Positions 11,901 through 19,039 of a stretch of DNA of 64,000 bases are shown here, piece by piece. The stretch is from Caecitellus pseudoparvulus. Its lineage: Eukaryota; Bigyra: Bicosoecida. Position numbers and translations under genes: made by a program. The stretch's first letter is position 1; the number at the start of each line of letters is the position of its first letter. The notes beneath the pieces were generated by a model, which was given only the letters and a program-made list of their open reading frames with translations, searched no databases and had not been told where the DNA came from. Where the stretch lies: NCBI GenBank assembly GCA_965644315.1, contig CBFFRQ010000041.1, positions 62,001 to 126,000 on the forward strand, given 5' to 3'.

Positions 11901-12095
11901 GCTGCCAGGCGACCCAACATGTGTCATGGCTTTCAAAAAGCCCGAGGGGTCGTGCAGCTCCAGGCCTGCGTGTGTGAACACCGCCATGACAGAGCTGGAC
12001 AGCAGGCCTCGAGTGGCTGTGGCAGGAAACGCCGCAGACAGCAGGCCGTCTGCGGCGGCGGGCATGCATGCCACACTCCACGCCTCCCCGTCCAT
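2979..12095 (-). CDS. Giant intronless ORF, 3038 residues, unknown function
   Basis: One uninterrupted frame starts at ATG 12095 and ends with TGA at 2979-2981. I do not recognise a family. The composition is very rich in Ala, Leu, Pro and Ser, with Leu-rich helical stretches that could be solenoid-like repeats. A segment around residues 340-415, ending in HSAHRNDLALAIQRG, has a beta-rich then helix pattern reminiscent of PH/GRAM-like folds such as those at the start of RME-8/DNAJC13. I found no J domain (HPD), so I do not assign that family. Around residues 2040-2120 there is a Thr/Pro-rich repeat (TPRTP-like). The C-terminal 350 residues are low-complexity, with dense Arg/Ser patches (RRRRSGG, SSTGSRGSSG) typical of disordered tails. 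There are no obvious membrane segments. The absence of introns contrasts with the small genes around it. TGCATTC on the plus strand (AATGCA after the stop on this strand) overlaps the stop. Confidence 0.7.
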   Translation of the reverse strand: MDGEAWSVACMPAAADGLLSAAFPATATRGLLSSSVMAVFTHAGLELHDPSGFLKAMTHVGSPGSNGLLPASPATPLHAGKGRCFPAWRLSGVSVVPTAPRDVAITLAPSADAGRLQAFQQQLFCQWSAAVRQLLLRRMAASAAHTEDIALRHADALKGLEAAAPPGHPRGPTLPSEEAVSVAVAQWVAEGHAACSATAVAAITGCGNGSLTNPALAAAWQDWLSACTAEVHEGEEGAVPPPPALALPSLPSASGAKLKETLRLASPAAASAFVAAWRRAQQVWLLGPWLRSRPQEGPIPGMGLPPPMLAPLLPSTFPAHLLDGTPPRLTQVEGGTTLLPTRVPVRLQVLASDLLFRCGASVLAVLPLRHVAAVRLSRAADHDQVLQVVPGGGATVPITLHSAHRNDLALAIQRGVTASLSVEVPLEHADGALAPTLALPGQVDGMDGAPRQEGESGQYACSTSCPLSPCGLFYTASLPGGGVLALPAAAGHGTWHQWRAHALHQVPVRPASTLDAAAASVPSDLPQGQVYLVLTATHLLQVVQWSMAVGGPEEGGRQLVHRLVTQAVPLACIVAVAAGEGHCSDLHIVAHMPVLPQAAVRDSEGRTPQPTVQGQTEAPMTYYALHTQWTVLPGDMPPHSTDGRVVVWEGDALDCSQVAGAFLQALLASCTAAVSACADGTASSAALLLGPMLETPAACHQDAPAHSVPQAVFGVWRQADLATITNSWLTDTAVGHRTATCNNGYSADAMGLGPDVVPPHLLHAYLFSPFRWAGGRAHRAARYALSSPQRSSQAAAAAGYRRDAGAAPDAEDVAPSQACLVLRFGLPSGNDCPPYHSLHPVGQAASSTDAAMWSDAADVAAPAATALHVTETPPSLPEGAGSTPPAPALAAPAGRQPVAPSTPVRQPASRAHTPGMTLTSPQPMPGAGPGEGRPLFDVLLPEVAAGVLNAGASHACQPVVPATALQAHLISLLRRKGDVPAAALWHMLVTLLRHSLGRPAAASLLAHVTAGVTAPLPHVQGLPSAIVAVVEAALEAKVHLVAHQLAGALAKHRRSGVGVGSARIPPPGPCALQPQPGSPPALPWRNWLSPSAQPFRVVVSSAASGPPHWAVVGQGGAGLPLSAAAGAVALGGTLSPLLCACITLHSMVGHCAAVVGGDTSHTADVRAAAVRAESLARTLAESASTMHTAASRSDVSAAPAARAGWWPFRPKAAAGAGVEGGQPADSTPPPSPAPPPSAASLTLSLPALLLRVSSALASALSAVEALALRLPSAPSGPHLLPAGVLPYAGASAAGLDGWPGANLLQAAGMLPTLPQDALLPLCLHTAAAHAASLSPPPPPAPDRVSAWLATAIMAGGLPLPAGSDARLAQALLQGGAGGPMPGSSAAFPLPGTQPGCSGWGAPLSRRSHHSLLTLLAAAGSSLLRRCVASKGGFEECAGALMSTSPPLPDSGPARLQACILAGDTHTESLVEGLVSGSDAQQGTPGGGSPAATAALALVLSPQHVATLLQETGHTLQLCSSAGGADGATCMLPPSLAEHLQAAPALCQLLTEGLAQGTQRSGSVLSAAPSTAWAAAGLLEAGLIRRAPSKRLAEPSAVEEASAVPLSVAPLAEVLDVGGAEEGEAGLPSCAALLQLSGLPAASCGSVYLGSKNEGAARARVLGAASTAALRSAGLASATLRRSLWSVRAASTPPHALRGWLLHTLCEGGMLPDSMVPAACADLACQLTDALAAGRCLEAQAAACDLSSALYALGEAAELDVARLQCSSSALLTTLRSASDLQLHPANLPGGPLVPVGLAPAASPAGVHAAPSPATVGGPSLVMLRCFQGYLLDAGHWGAWLGAVLTGHCVPSLHALWPSMLGLLRAACRGHVGLLATLATTPPPHLVAPSPDLNLAPPPGAMPPLSWREVQVALLGGGGSGLPRPLPLVPILPVDGVAAAGPEAHRASVLLSLQALALAQAPVDGQRGSVAGAHILRRRLGEMGVPPAHAAAVMALARSPWLPAGDGEGACGHIVPARDTHPAHTRSKSLWQVMTGAAASADAASGRSSPPSPSHSQLRDITKARVQRGHLQASGMVLTATPPRLRRAGATTPSTPSTAVPRTPRTPATPRTPSSRRARQHALSPPSLLGRAAGTARGMPVSTQLMLAVGAGGAAASTSARAAAAATAAAAASGALRTPGTPKRSWRSSHAAAGVPGEAGKFRTYPRIPPSTSSAALDWLSHTRNVLPRELWVPALAQEAEMPALSLVCTQVPLSGHGEWRTPLGRWGPAAATAWLQGQRQGSLDEALLVPEDAPPALHWLLTPSAFVSPAHPRAVRAALALAVRPSAALAVPPLHALLQRRSGQLLSLLWQAGAQCNGRAVAALGQAVWRTALCGGDGQVLAGPQLRLPPALLGSWSDAMEAGAAVLRSGLRAVREGGFSALLLGRLSSAWAACISTSALVEAAEPLLPLLWSVGEELALAEQGVRQWCHGVCCVLWASVGGGSASAPLLWAALGTHDAAADAGTQPGTPVQPPASPLGSPPRSPTQPTHSGPGRVLPAHVPTPAAPGSTPAALLHSLHLAAGIDSEACVELPPPPLAFRCWDEPGLLRALTVALAGSYAADALVVLGVLWLECGALWQAPTDDATAQLLCDTRHHLACIACPAPALSRVSGGQAVAGVLVEALRLLALPRQALSPAWLQLAAPFLTEPGDGSCSGAGAEAAAAPPPPACAEPAAAPATPELPPPPPSPERSPPERRASSGSVASSKASAQGAEVVERHRREAGEVVPSAPPPQDLDISTGAWGRNGAVLDDMCLSPVTEGVSPADGEGGPVQGARGMPRTLVPLTGMHDESFSASAAALRRQGAALRESLSDSGAVPRHRDGGRRRRSGGAGRRRHRRSPTAGRRSRQDAPPTTITIRAGGGLLEVGLPQPGGRRRRSRSSTGSRGSSGSDGGSSSASDAGWASSGTGRRGRRTQGLRRRSGVRRRQRGGGGTAQACTVAPSAPPLDASATMDPTPGLDFSKGQGSGGEADEVGFVTTRTSTRQRRLGHARSKTAGV

Positions 12096-12380
12096 GGCAG
12101 CTCGCTGGACAGGCGCGGGGCTGCGCTGAGCGGCAGGCGGTGGCTCTCAGGGCCAGCGCCGGTGCAGTCTGTAGACTGGCTTCGCTCAACGGGCGAGGGC
12201 GAGCTGTGGACACGGCGAGGGAGCGGGGGCCTCGGCCATGTGCGGGCGCACGGGCGATGCAGCAAGGTGGCCTGATGTGCGGTGGCAGGCTGTGTGAGTG
12301 CCCTTGGCGGGGTGGGCGACAATGAAATTACAGGAGCATATGGAAATGGACAGCAGGCGGGCAGCGGGATCGGCGGCTGC

Positions 12381-13769
12381 TCAGACCACCTTGCCCACGC
12401 CGGCGTTCGCCTTCAGAATGCCAAAGGCCGCGGGCAGGTCATACTCTGCGCCAGCTGCCTCCTCCTTCACTGTCTCGCCCGTGGCGATGTTGGCTTCCGA
12501 GACGGCGTTGGCGCGAAACGCCAGCAACGCACGCACGGCGCTGGCCGCGTGGCTGCCCACTGCCGACGCCATGTGCAGCTCCGCAGGGGAAAAGCGGTCC
12601 CCCGTCTCGCGGAGCACCTGCAGGACCCCAATGGGCGCATGCTGCTCGTCGAAGAGGGGCAGGAAGTACGCCGTCTGCCGCCCCTCGTACGCCGCGAGGG
12701 TGTACTGCGCGTCGTTGGGGCCGGGGCTGAACACGTCAGCCGCCTCCCAGGCGGTCTCCACGTGGGGCACGGCAGGCTTCACCGCCTGTGGCAGCTGGTC
12801 CTTGTACTTGGTGGCCCACTGCACCGCATCGTGGGCCAGGTCAGTCGTGTACATCCCTGTGCGCAGGCGAGACACCAGCTGCAGCGGGTGCCCTGCGTCA
12901 CTGCGCGGCACCACCAAGCGGCGCAGGCGTGGGTGGACCGCGTGCCCGCTGCTAGGTGGGGCGGCATCCCCCGTCACGAGGGAGAAGAGGTCTCGGGAGT
13001 CCGGGTCCACGACGAAGAGCGTGACGGAGTCCGCCGCCAGCAGGCCGTCCATCTCCGCCACTGTGTCCATGTAGTGCTTGCACTTCTCAGCCACGATGCG
13101 GTGCACGGTGGCAGCAGGCGTGGCCAGGCCCACGCTGGCCTTGGCGGCGTCCACCTTGGCTTTGAGCCATTTCGGCAGCACGATGAGCAGCGGCACCATG
13201 CCCAGCAAGCACCCCACCATGATGCCGACTGTCTTGCCAAAGCCGCGGGAGGTGCGGTACCGCCCACTGCGGCGCTGTGCCGCCGTCAGGGGCGGCTCCT
13301 TCACCCCTGCCGTGCGCTCGATGAAGGACTCCAGCTGCACGCCGGCGACGTCAGACACCATGTTGCCCAGCCCGGCGGCGGCCATGGTGGACAGGCCGAA
13401 CATGACGCCTAGGGACGCGTCGATCTCCTCGCCCGCCAGGATCATGATGACGTTGTCCGTGAAGCCGAAGCCCACGGCGGGCAGCCCCGCCGCCACCATC
13501 ACGATGGCTGCCTGTCCGCTCGTGAGCGGCGGAGGGGCTTGGCTGGCCGCTGCGAAAGCCTTCAGCGTGCCCGCCACCGCCTTGCCCGGGTCTGGGCCTT
13601 CGAGGGCCTGAGAGATGCTGGCTGCTGCTGCCTCGGGTTCCTCTGCGATGTACGTCTTCAACTGCTCCAGCTGGCTGGGGGGAGGCGTGCTTGCAGCAAC
13701 TGCAAATTCCGCACGGCACACCCTGCCCAGGCCTGCCCGCGCGACCCGGGCAGCGGAACGGGCCAGCAT
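12381..13769 (-). CDS. TMEM65-domain protein fused to a GAF-like domain
   Basis: The 462-residue protein starts MLARSAARVARAGLGRVCRA, an Arg/Ala-rich mitochondrial presequence. An in-frame ATG eight codons upstream (13793) exists, but the promoter-like element GGCGGAAAAG lies between the two. Residues about 85-220 carry the TMEM65 signature, including VGFGFTDNVIMILAGEEID and a GNMVSDVAGV segment, and a hydrophobic hairpin near GIMVGCLLGMVPLLIVLP. TMEM65 proteins sit in the mitochondrial inner membrane and have been linked to sodium/calcium exchange. Residues about 240-430 look like a GAF domain, with ADSVTLFVVDPDSRDLFS, then YFLPLFDEQHAPIGVLQV and a final helix rich in Ala. That suggests a ligand-sensing module attached to the transporter regulator. 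The TMEM65 call is firm; the GAF call is moderate. No intron is visible. Confidence 0.8.
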   Translation of the reverse strand: MLARSAARVARAGLGRVCRAEFAVAASTPPPSQLEQLKTYIAEEPEAAAASISQALEGPDPGKAVAGTLKAFAAASQAPPPLTSGQAAIVMVAAGLPAVGFGFTDNVIMILAGEEIDASLGVMFGLSTMAAAGLGNMVSDVAGVQLESFIERTAGVKEPPLTAAQRRSGRYRTSRGFGKTVGIMVGCLLGMVPLLIVLPKWLKAKVDAAKASVGLATPAATVHRIVAEKCKHYMDTVAEMDGLLAADSVTLFVVDPDSRDLFSLVTGDAAPPSSGHAVHPRLRRLVVPRSDAGHPLQLVSRLRTGMYTTDLAHDAVQWATKYKDQLPQAVKPAVPHVETAWEAADVFSPGPNDAQYTLAAYEGRQTAYFLPLFDEQHAPIGVLQVLRETGDRFSPAELHMASAVGSHAASAVRALLAFRANAVSEANIATGETVKEEAAGAEYDLPAAFGILKANAGVGKVV

Positions 13770-13773
13770 GGTG

Positions 13774-13783
13774 CTTTTCCGCC
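13774..13783. promoter_or_regulatory. GGCGGAAAAG element before the TMEM65-GAF start
   Basis: A one-off variant of the CAAHTTCCGC element lies 5-14 bases before the chosen ATG of the minus-strand gene. Its position supports the downstream ATG as the true start. Function is inferred from recurrence. Confidence 0.35.
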
Positions 13784-14220
13784 CTATACGCAACTAACCA
13801 CGGCGTGGCCTGCCAGGGATATCCGTGTAAGTACCTGTGGAAGTGGGTTGCTGCTCGTCCGAAGCACCGAGCCTGCCTTCGCTCTGGCTCAGAAAGTGCC
13901 GCTGCTGTCCGTGCTGCTGTCGAAAGCGCGTTGCTTCGCTGTGCCTGTGCTTGGGTGCTGCAGGTGGGAAGGGGTGTGTACTGGCACGGAGGGGCACTTG
14001 GTCATCAATATTGTGAGAATCAGAGCCTTCAGCGCTAGGTGTGGCATGCTCGGTAAGAGGAGGGTTGGCTACAAAGGGTACGCAGTTGGGAGACTGCAAG
14101 GATACAGCAAACGTACAACTCATTGCCACTCCGCGGTCACATCGCACCCCCACTGCCACCCCCCCACCTGCTCCATCGCCCCATTTGCGATCACAGTTGG
14201 GTCTCGGACAGCTTGGAGCC
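13784..14220. other. Divergent intergenic region
   Basis: About 440 bases separate the TMEM65-GAF gene from the divergent gene starting at 14221. It is visibly less GC-rich than the genes, with an AATATTGTGAGAATC stretch near 14007. No RNA gene or repeat is apparent. A frame from 14041 runs into the downstream gene but has no supporting similarity. Confidence 0.4.
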
Positions 14221-15786
14221 ATGGGAGCGGGGTGGTCCGAAACGCAGCCGAAACGGGACGAGCCGCAAGCCGCGGCCCCCCAGCCCAAGGCAGCTGGGTG
14301 TGTGGACCAGCACTTCCTTGACCAGGCTGCAGCATGTGGTGCAACAGTGCTACGCACTGCATGTGGCGTGCACGTTGTGTTCCTGCCCAGTGATGCAGCA
14401 CACACTGGCGCTAGCGAGGTGACGACGCTGGTCTCTACCTGCCGCCCCGCTGAAGCCCTGGTGTGGCACGCCAACCCAGGCGACCTCCTCTTCCGGGGCT
14501 TCGAGGGCAGCCGTCTGAACAGCAAACAGGCCACCCAGCTGTTCCAAGACATGCAGAAGCGCTGGCTCTCCACGCGCGCCCTTGCAAACATCCAGCGCAG
14601 CGGACCGCCCTCTCGAGGCGAGGCCTGGTGTGGCCTGGCCCGCCCTGCCTCCGCAGGCGTGGCGGCAGCCCAGCAGCGGCACTTGGGTGCCCAGGTCTGG
14701 GCAGGCATAGCTGGTCTGCCCAGCCCCACTCAGCGCGTCATGAGCACCGTCGCCACTGCCGCAGCGCGGGGGGTGCCAGTCACCGTGGTGGAGGCTGCGT
14801 GGGCTGGGCGCGCCGACGCAACAGCTCGGCTCATGCCCTGGCTCGTGCCACTGCCGAGTGCGGACGTGCCGGGCATGCGGCAGTGGCTGCGCTGGTTCGC
14901 CCTGCACGTGGCGCGGGTGTGGGGCGGCGTGGGGGAGGGCGAGGCCTCAGAGCTGGCGGCAGTGGGGCACGGCTCAATGCCTGGCGCTGCTGTGGCTGTC
15001 AGCGGCATGGCCAGCCTGGTGCGGCAGGGGCAGCGCCTGGTGCCGGCGCTGGCCCTGCCTGATGACCCGGCGCAGGGCGCTCTGACGCGGGCAGTGGCGG
15101 ATCAGCTGGCGCCGTGTCTCGGACTACCCCCCTTCACCCCCCTCCCGTCCACCTGCACGTGGCTACAGGACCTGGCGCCCCTGGGCAGCCTGGTGGCACG
15201 CAGGGTGCACGGCCTGGCCAGCGCCCACGACAGTGACTCGTACGTCCTTGTGACGTTGCCAGCCCCCCTCACGTCAGCTGTGCAGGGTGCTTGGCCAGGC
15301 GTGGTGGGCGCGGAGACACACGATTCGGCAGGGTGGGCCAGGGCCAACATAGCCCGGCATGCTGCGCTGTGGGCGGATGTGGAGGAGGGCGGGGACGGAC
15401 GCGGGAGCTGCCTGGGCGGCCTGACGCCAGGGCACGTCTCCCGTATCCCCGCCGCGGGCCTGGCGCAAGGTGTGGTGCAGGGTGCAGTGCAGGGGGGGGC
15501 AGCTGGCCCCTGGCCTGACGCACGCCCCGCCACGGCCCTGCTGCTGGACTCTGCCTTCACCAGTGGCGTGGACCCGGCCACCCTGTCTGCGCCACTGGCC
15601 GCCCTGGCGTCCCAGCGGCGGTGGGAACATGTGGGGGTGGGCGTCACTGTGGGCGTGCTGGGGCTGGCTGGCATGCGGCAGCTGGGGCGTGTGTCTTGGC
15701 CAGCTGGGGCGGTGGCAGGGGCGGTGGTGGGCACGGCGGTTGGCTCAGCTGTGGTCGGCATCATGCAAGCTCCAATGCAGTCATGA
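14221..15786 (+). CDS. Unknown protein, weakly TraB-like, with C-terminal glycine-zipper membrane segment
   Basis: The frame gives 521 residues from ATG 14221 (MGAGWSETQ). The start is chosen over an earlier in-frame ATG at 14041 because the MG-x-x-x-S start fits N-myristoylation and the upstream part is low-complexity. Residues about 45-95 (GVHVVFLPSDAAHTGASEV, then a RPAEALVW segment) resemble the 'V.LVGTAHVS..SA..V' and 'RPD.V..E' beginning of TraB/PrgY proteins. A later LALPDDPAQGALTRAVADQL could match the family's 'ERD..MA' block. These matches are weak and the key His/Glu pattern is incomplete. The last 60 residues alternate Gly, Ala and Val (GAVAGAVVGTAVGSAVVG), a glycine-zipper-like membrane hairpin. 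No intron is seen. The stop is 64 bp from the convergent SIN1-like gene. Confidence 0.6.
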   Translation: MGAGWSETQPKRDEPQAAAPQPKAAGCVDQHFLDQAAACGATVLRTACGVHVVFLPSDAAHTGASEVTTLVSTCRPAEALVWHANPGDLLFRGFEGSRLNSKQATQLFQDMQKRWLSTRALANIQRSGPPSRGEAWCGLARPASAGVAAAQQRHLGAQVWAGIAGLPSPTQRVMSTVATAAARGVPVTVVEAAWAGRADATARLMPWLVPLPSADVPGMRQWLRWFALHVARVWGGVGEGEASELAAVGHGSMPGAAVAVSGMASLVRQGQRLVPALALPDDPAQGALTRAVADQLAPCLGLPPFTPLPSTCTWLQDLAPLGSLVARRVHGLASAHDSDSYVLVTLPAPLTSAVQGAWPGVVGAETHDSAGWARANIARHAALWADVEEGGDGRGSCLGGLTPGHVSRIPAAGLAQGVVQGAVQGGAAGPWPDARPATALLLDSAFTSGVDPATLSAPLAALASQRRWEHVGVGVTVGVLGLAGMRQLGRVSWPAGAVAGAVVGTAVGSAVVGIMQAPMQS

Positions 15787-15850
15787 ATTGGACATTACAC
15801 ACACGTGCGGCGACACGAGGGGGGGGGGTTGGGGTGACGGCGCGAAGCCT

Positions 15851-16795
15851 TCATGACCCAGGGGCAGCCAGCGGCGTGGACACCACGGTGCCCCCTGCCG
15901 GGGATGTGGTGCTGGCGGAAGTGTGCTCCAGGCGCACAGCGAAGGAGGAGCGGGAGCGGGGCGCGCCGCCAGAGCTGGCTGCCGCCGCGCGGGCAGCTGC
16001 GCCAGTCAGCGTGCAGGTCACCACCAGCACCGGCAGGTCCCGTGACGCCTCGCAGGCGTGCAGGACGACCAGGTCAGAGGGGATGTTCAGCAGGAACATG
16101 GTCTTGCTCAAGCCCCCCGCGCACAGGACGAACTGGTTCACACCCACGGACGTGATGCTGGCGTTGGGGTCGAGCTCTGGGAAGCGCAGCGTTGCGAGGC
16201 CCGAGTGAGCGTGTGCCGCTGCGCTGGCGACGGCACGCCTTGAGGAACGCACCAGGGAAGTCTGTATCAACGCTTCCGTCGTCCTCCGCCACATGCAGCG
16301 CGAACCGTGTGCCCTGCGGCGTGCCAGGCGGTGCACCGTGCAGAACAGGGCGGGGCAGGCAATTTCCGCAGCGCGACCCACCGTTGCTGGCTTGGCCACG
16401 AGGCCCTCGCCCACAGCAGCCTCAATGACGGCATTAATGACTTGTTGGATCTGGGGCGGGGTGAGGGGCGGCAGCGTGCGGCGCCAGGTGCCCAGGAGGC
16501 GGCGGCAGGCGCTGCGAGGCCGTGCTCACCGTGAAGGGTGTGGGCAGCTTTGAAACGGCGGAATCTCCCACGCTGGCTGCGCTGACTGTGGCTGTCACGG
16601 TGGTGGTTGCAGCATCTGGCTTCGAAACCCGGATGGAGGAGCTGGTCCGGGGGCGGTGGGAGCGCGGGCTCGTGAGACGCAGCGTGCCTGAGCCGACCAT
16701 GCGCCTGGCACAACTCACGCTGCCAGGGAAGCTGTCAGTGCCGAGGCCTTGGGCTCAGCCACCCGGATGTCTTCCTTCGCAAAGTCAAGGGCCAT
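15851..16795 (-). CDS. Small protein with SIN1-type Ras-binding-like domain
   Basis: Splicing five exons (16795-16719, 16641-16530, 16450-16382, 16313-16253, 16176-15851) gives 214 residues. The central part reads FALHVAEDDGSVDTDFPELD followed by an ITSVGVNQFVLC segment. This closely resembles the 'EDDGEVDTDFPPLD ... FGF..LALC' end of the Ras-binding domain in SIN1/AVO1/MAPKAP1, the TORC2 scaffold. The preceding TVTATVSA... IQQVINAVIEAA fits the beta hairpin and helix of such a ubiquitin-like fold. SIN1 normally also has a CRIM domain before and a PH domain after; neither is visible, and the tail here is Ala/Ser-rich. It may be a reduced SIN1 or an unrelated protein sharing the fold. Introns are 77, 79, 68 and 76 nt; the third holds GCGGAAATTG. 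Exon joins are my inference. Confidence 0.5.
16360..16369. promoter_or_regulatory. CAATTTCCGC element inside intron of SIN1-like gene
   Basis: An exact copy of the recurrent element lies 12-21 bases inside the third intron of the minus-strand gene. In gene direction it reads GCGGAAATTG. Confidence 0.45.
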
Positions 16796-17157
16796 GGCGT
16801 GAATTTCCAAGCGGGTGCAGGGCACAGGTCAGGAGATGCTCAGAGCCCGGGAGGCTGGCAGAGCCTGGATCGCGCAGGCAATGCGCCTGTCTTGACGGTT
16901 CGGCGTTGGCGCCGCGGAGCTGTCGTTGCGCCACTGCGGCAGCTTTGCGCAGGCAGGCAGCAGGGCAGGGAGGACCGGGACGAGGCGCAACTGACATGGC
17001 TTGGCGAAGGCAGACGTGTTGAGTTCTGCAGCGTGGGTTCGGTTGCGAGTGGTGGGAGTGCAGGGTGTGCGCCACCACCCCCCCCTCAGCATGCAGGAAC
17101 GCTGCTGCCTGAAACCTGCCGGTGTGGCTGCCGGTGTGGCTGCCCCTGCTGGTGGCT
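16796..17157. other. Intergenic region between tandem minus-strand genes
   Basis: This 362-base stretch holds the 3' end of the RPUSD1-like gene and the promoter of the SIN1-like gene. A GCATGCAG motif lies near 17090, about 65 bases past the RPUSD1-like stop. No further exon with family similarity is visible, although missing N-terminal exons of the SIN1-like gene could lie here. Confidence 0.4.
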
Positions 17158-18505
17158 TCACGGCGCCCCTGACAACATGCCCACGAAGGGGTCTGCCGTC
17201 ACCACCACGACAGCCTGTGCTGGCACGCCGCAAATCCAATGCGACTGCTCATTCGTGAGGAACATCTTGCCGTTGCCGAGGGCCAAGTCGCCCACGTTCA
17301 CGCCTGGCGGCGTCCACTGCACTGCTCCCGGAACGAGGGCACTGTCCGCGCTGCTGCAGACGGCGACGGGCGCGCCCGAACCATCATCCACCCGACTGCG
17401 CTTGGCGCCTTGCTGTGCCGCGGCGTTGGACGGCTGGCGCAGCAGCCCCATGGCGTTGCGCCGCACTGACCGTTGGGCCTTGCTGCTCAGTCCCCGCGCA
17501 TTCAACGGCAGAGACAGGGCCCAGGCGTGCAGGCACATGCGGGGTGCAGGCAGCACAGAGCCGTACGCGACGTCCCCCACAATGGCGTGGCCGATGGACT
17601 TCAAGTGCAGGCGCAGCTGGTGCCGGCGGCCCGATCGTGGTGCCAGCACCAGCCGGCTCACGGGCTTCCCGTCCATGTACCCATGCTGCAAGACCTGCAC
17701 CAGGGTGCGCGCACTCTGCGTTGGGAAGGGCACAGGGCGCGTGCGAACGCTGCGTGTGGGGCGGGGCGCGGGCGTGCACACTCACCCTGCCGCTGCCCCC
17801 CGGAGCAGTGACTTGCATGGTGAACTCGCCCTCAGCGCCTGCGCCGATGGCGGCGTCAATGAAGAAGCCAGGCGCAGGCACAGCGGCATGGCTGCCCCCT
17901 GCCGCCGCGCTGGGGGCGCCAGCCTGTGTGGCGCCCTCGTCTGCCCACAGCACGGCCTCCCCTGCGTGTGCTGGCGCGTCCTCTGGCACCAGCACACCTG
18001 GCAGGAAGGCGGCAGGGGTCACGGCAGTGCCTGGCTGGACCGTGCCCAAGATGTGCTCATGGGGGGACAAGGGGGTGACCTTGACGTGGTCGCAGGTGCC
18101 GCTGGGCGCGGCAGGCACGTGCCCCTCCACCAGCGCGAGGTACACCTTGCAGGCCAGGCGCTGCTCAAACAGCGCCGCCACAGGCGCCGAGCCAGCCTTG
18201 GTCAGGCCCACCGCCATGCAGCCAGAAGTGGCGTAGTCCAGGCGGTGGATCCACCGCGGTGACTTGATGCCGTACAGGGCAGCCAGTGCAGGGCGCACGC
18301 CGGCCGAGGGGGACTCTGCCGTGCCTTCTCCCCCCTCCAGGCGCAAGTCGTACGGCTTGTGCACAACGACAAAGCCTGGGCTGGAAAACAGCACAGGGAT
18401 GTCTGACGCCGTCACAGACTCCACTTCCTGGAACCTGCACAACTGCCTGCCCGCCTCCTGGGCTGCCTGCTCCGGTGTCGTGCCGCTGCTGCTCTGCGCG
18501 GCCAT
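17158..18505 (-). CDS. RluA-type pseudouridine synthase, RPUSD1-like
   Basis: Two exons (18505-17786 and 17715-17158) with a 70-nt intron give 425 residues. The N-terminal half has the substrate-entry strand FVVVHKPYDLRLEGG and the catalytic motif RWIHRLDYATSG. The Asp of HRLD attacks the uridine in this family. The second exon has LVLAPRSGRRHQLRLHLKSI followed by GHAIVGDVAYG, the conserved late RluA motif. The order and the Y-rather-than-T after the catalytic Asp match the eukaryotic RPUSD1/YqcB-like branch. There is no S4 domain. A low-complexity insert (about residues 150-220) separates the motifs. The substrate RNA cannot be told from sequence. The start is the ATG 26 bases downstream of a CAATTTCCGC element. 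Confidence 0.85.
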
Positions 18506-18838
18506 GGCAAAGGGTGCTGGGTGTGAGAACCAATTTCCGCGCGAATTTCCTCGCCACGCCCGTGCCGGTGCACTGGCGGCGTTGCTGAGTCTGATGGAGG
18601 TCTGGCGGGCAAGTGCATTGGTCCTTCCATGTACTGGTGGTCCAGTTGTTTGTTTGTTTTAGCTGCAGGAGGCGACGTGCCGGTGTTGGATCGTACAGCG
18701 CAAGACCTCTGCACATTTGAGTCGCCCAATCGCAGGCTCACAGCGAACTTGGAATAATGCACAGCAAAGCACTGGAGGTGTAGGAAAAGGATGCAGACAG
18801 AGCGGCGAGACTTCCAGGCGTCTGTCATCGAAAAAGAT
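18506..18838. other. Intergenic region between RPUSD1-like gene and tRNA-Ala
   Basis: It contains the promoter element before RPUSD1-like and, next to the tRNA, its T-run terminator. A T-rich GTTTGTTTGTTTT stretch lies near 18650. No coding signal is convincing here. Confidence 0.4.
18531..18540. promoter_or_regulatory. CAATTTCCGC element upstream of RPUSD1-like gene
   Basis: An exact copy lies 26-35 bases before the start codon of the minus-strand gene, reading GCGGAAATTG in gene direction. A partial second copy (GCGAATTTCC) follows directly. Confidence 0.5.
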
Positions 18839-18910
18839 TGGACACGCGGGGAATCGAACCCCGGACCTCATCAATGCGAATGATGCGTGCTACCACTGTA
18901 CCACGCGCCC
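18839..18910 (-). tRNA. trnA-CGC: tRNA-Ala (anticodon CGC)
   Basis: The 72-nt sequence on the minus strand folds with acceptor GGGCGCG against CGTGTCC, discriminator A, anticodon stem CATCA/TGATG with loop TTCGCAT (CGC), and T arm CGGGG-TTCGATT-CCCCG. The third acceptor pair is G-U, the identity mark of alanine tRNAs, which supports the call. One D-stem pair is a mismatch. Five T in a row follow 4 bases after the 3' end. No intron is present and CCA is not encoded. Confidence 0.92.
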
Positions 18911-19039
18911 ATCGATGTTGAGGGAGACTTATTTTGAGCTTTTAATGAACGCAAAATTTCGAGAATCTGGCTGTGTTCGTCGCAGTGCCAAGTCCTTGCC
19001 ACATTCAAACACCAGCTCAAAGTGGCACCTGCGCCGCAC
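18911..19039. other. Short head-to-head gap between tRNA-Ala and zinc-finger gene
   Basis: This AT-richer stretch (TTTTAATGAACGCAAAATTT near 18940) precedes both genes. I see no clear element; the zinc-finger start itself is uncertain, so part of the next 200 bases may also be non-coding. Confidence 0.3.

Noticed and set aside
2979-12095. RME-8/DNAJC13 identity for the giant ORF
   Set aside because: The PH-like N-terminal hint is weak and no J-domain HPD or IWN repeats are visible.
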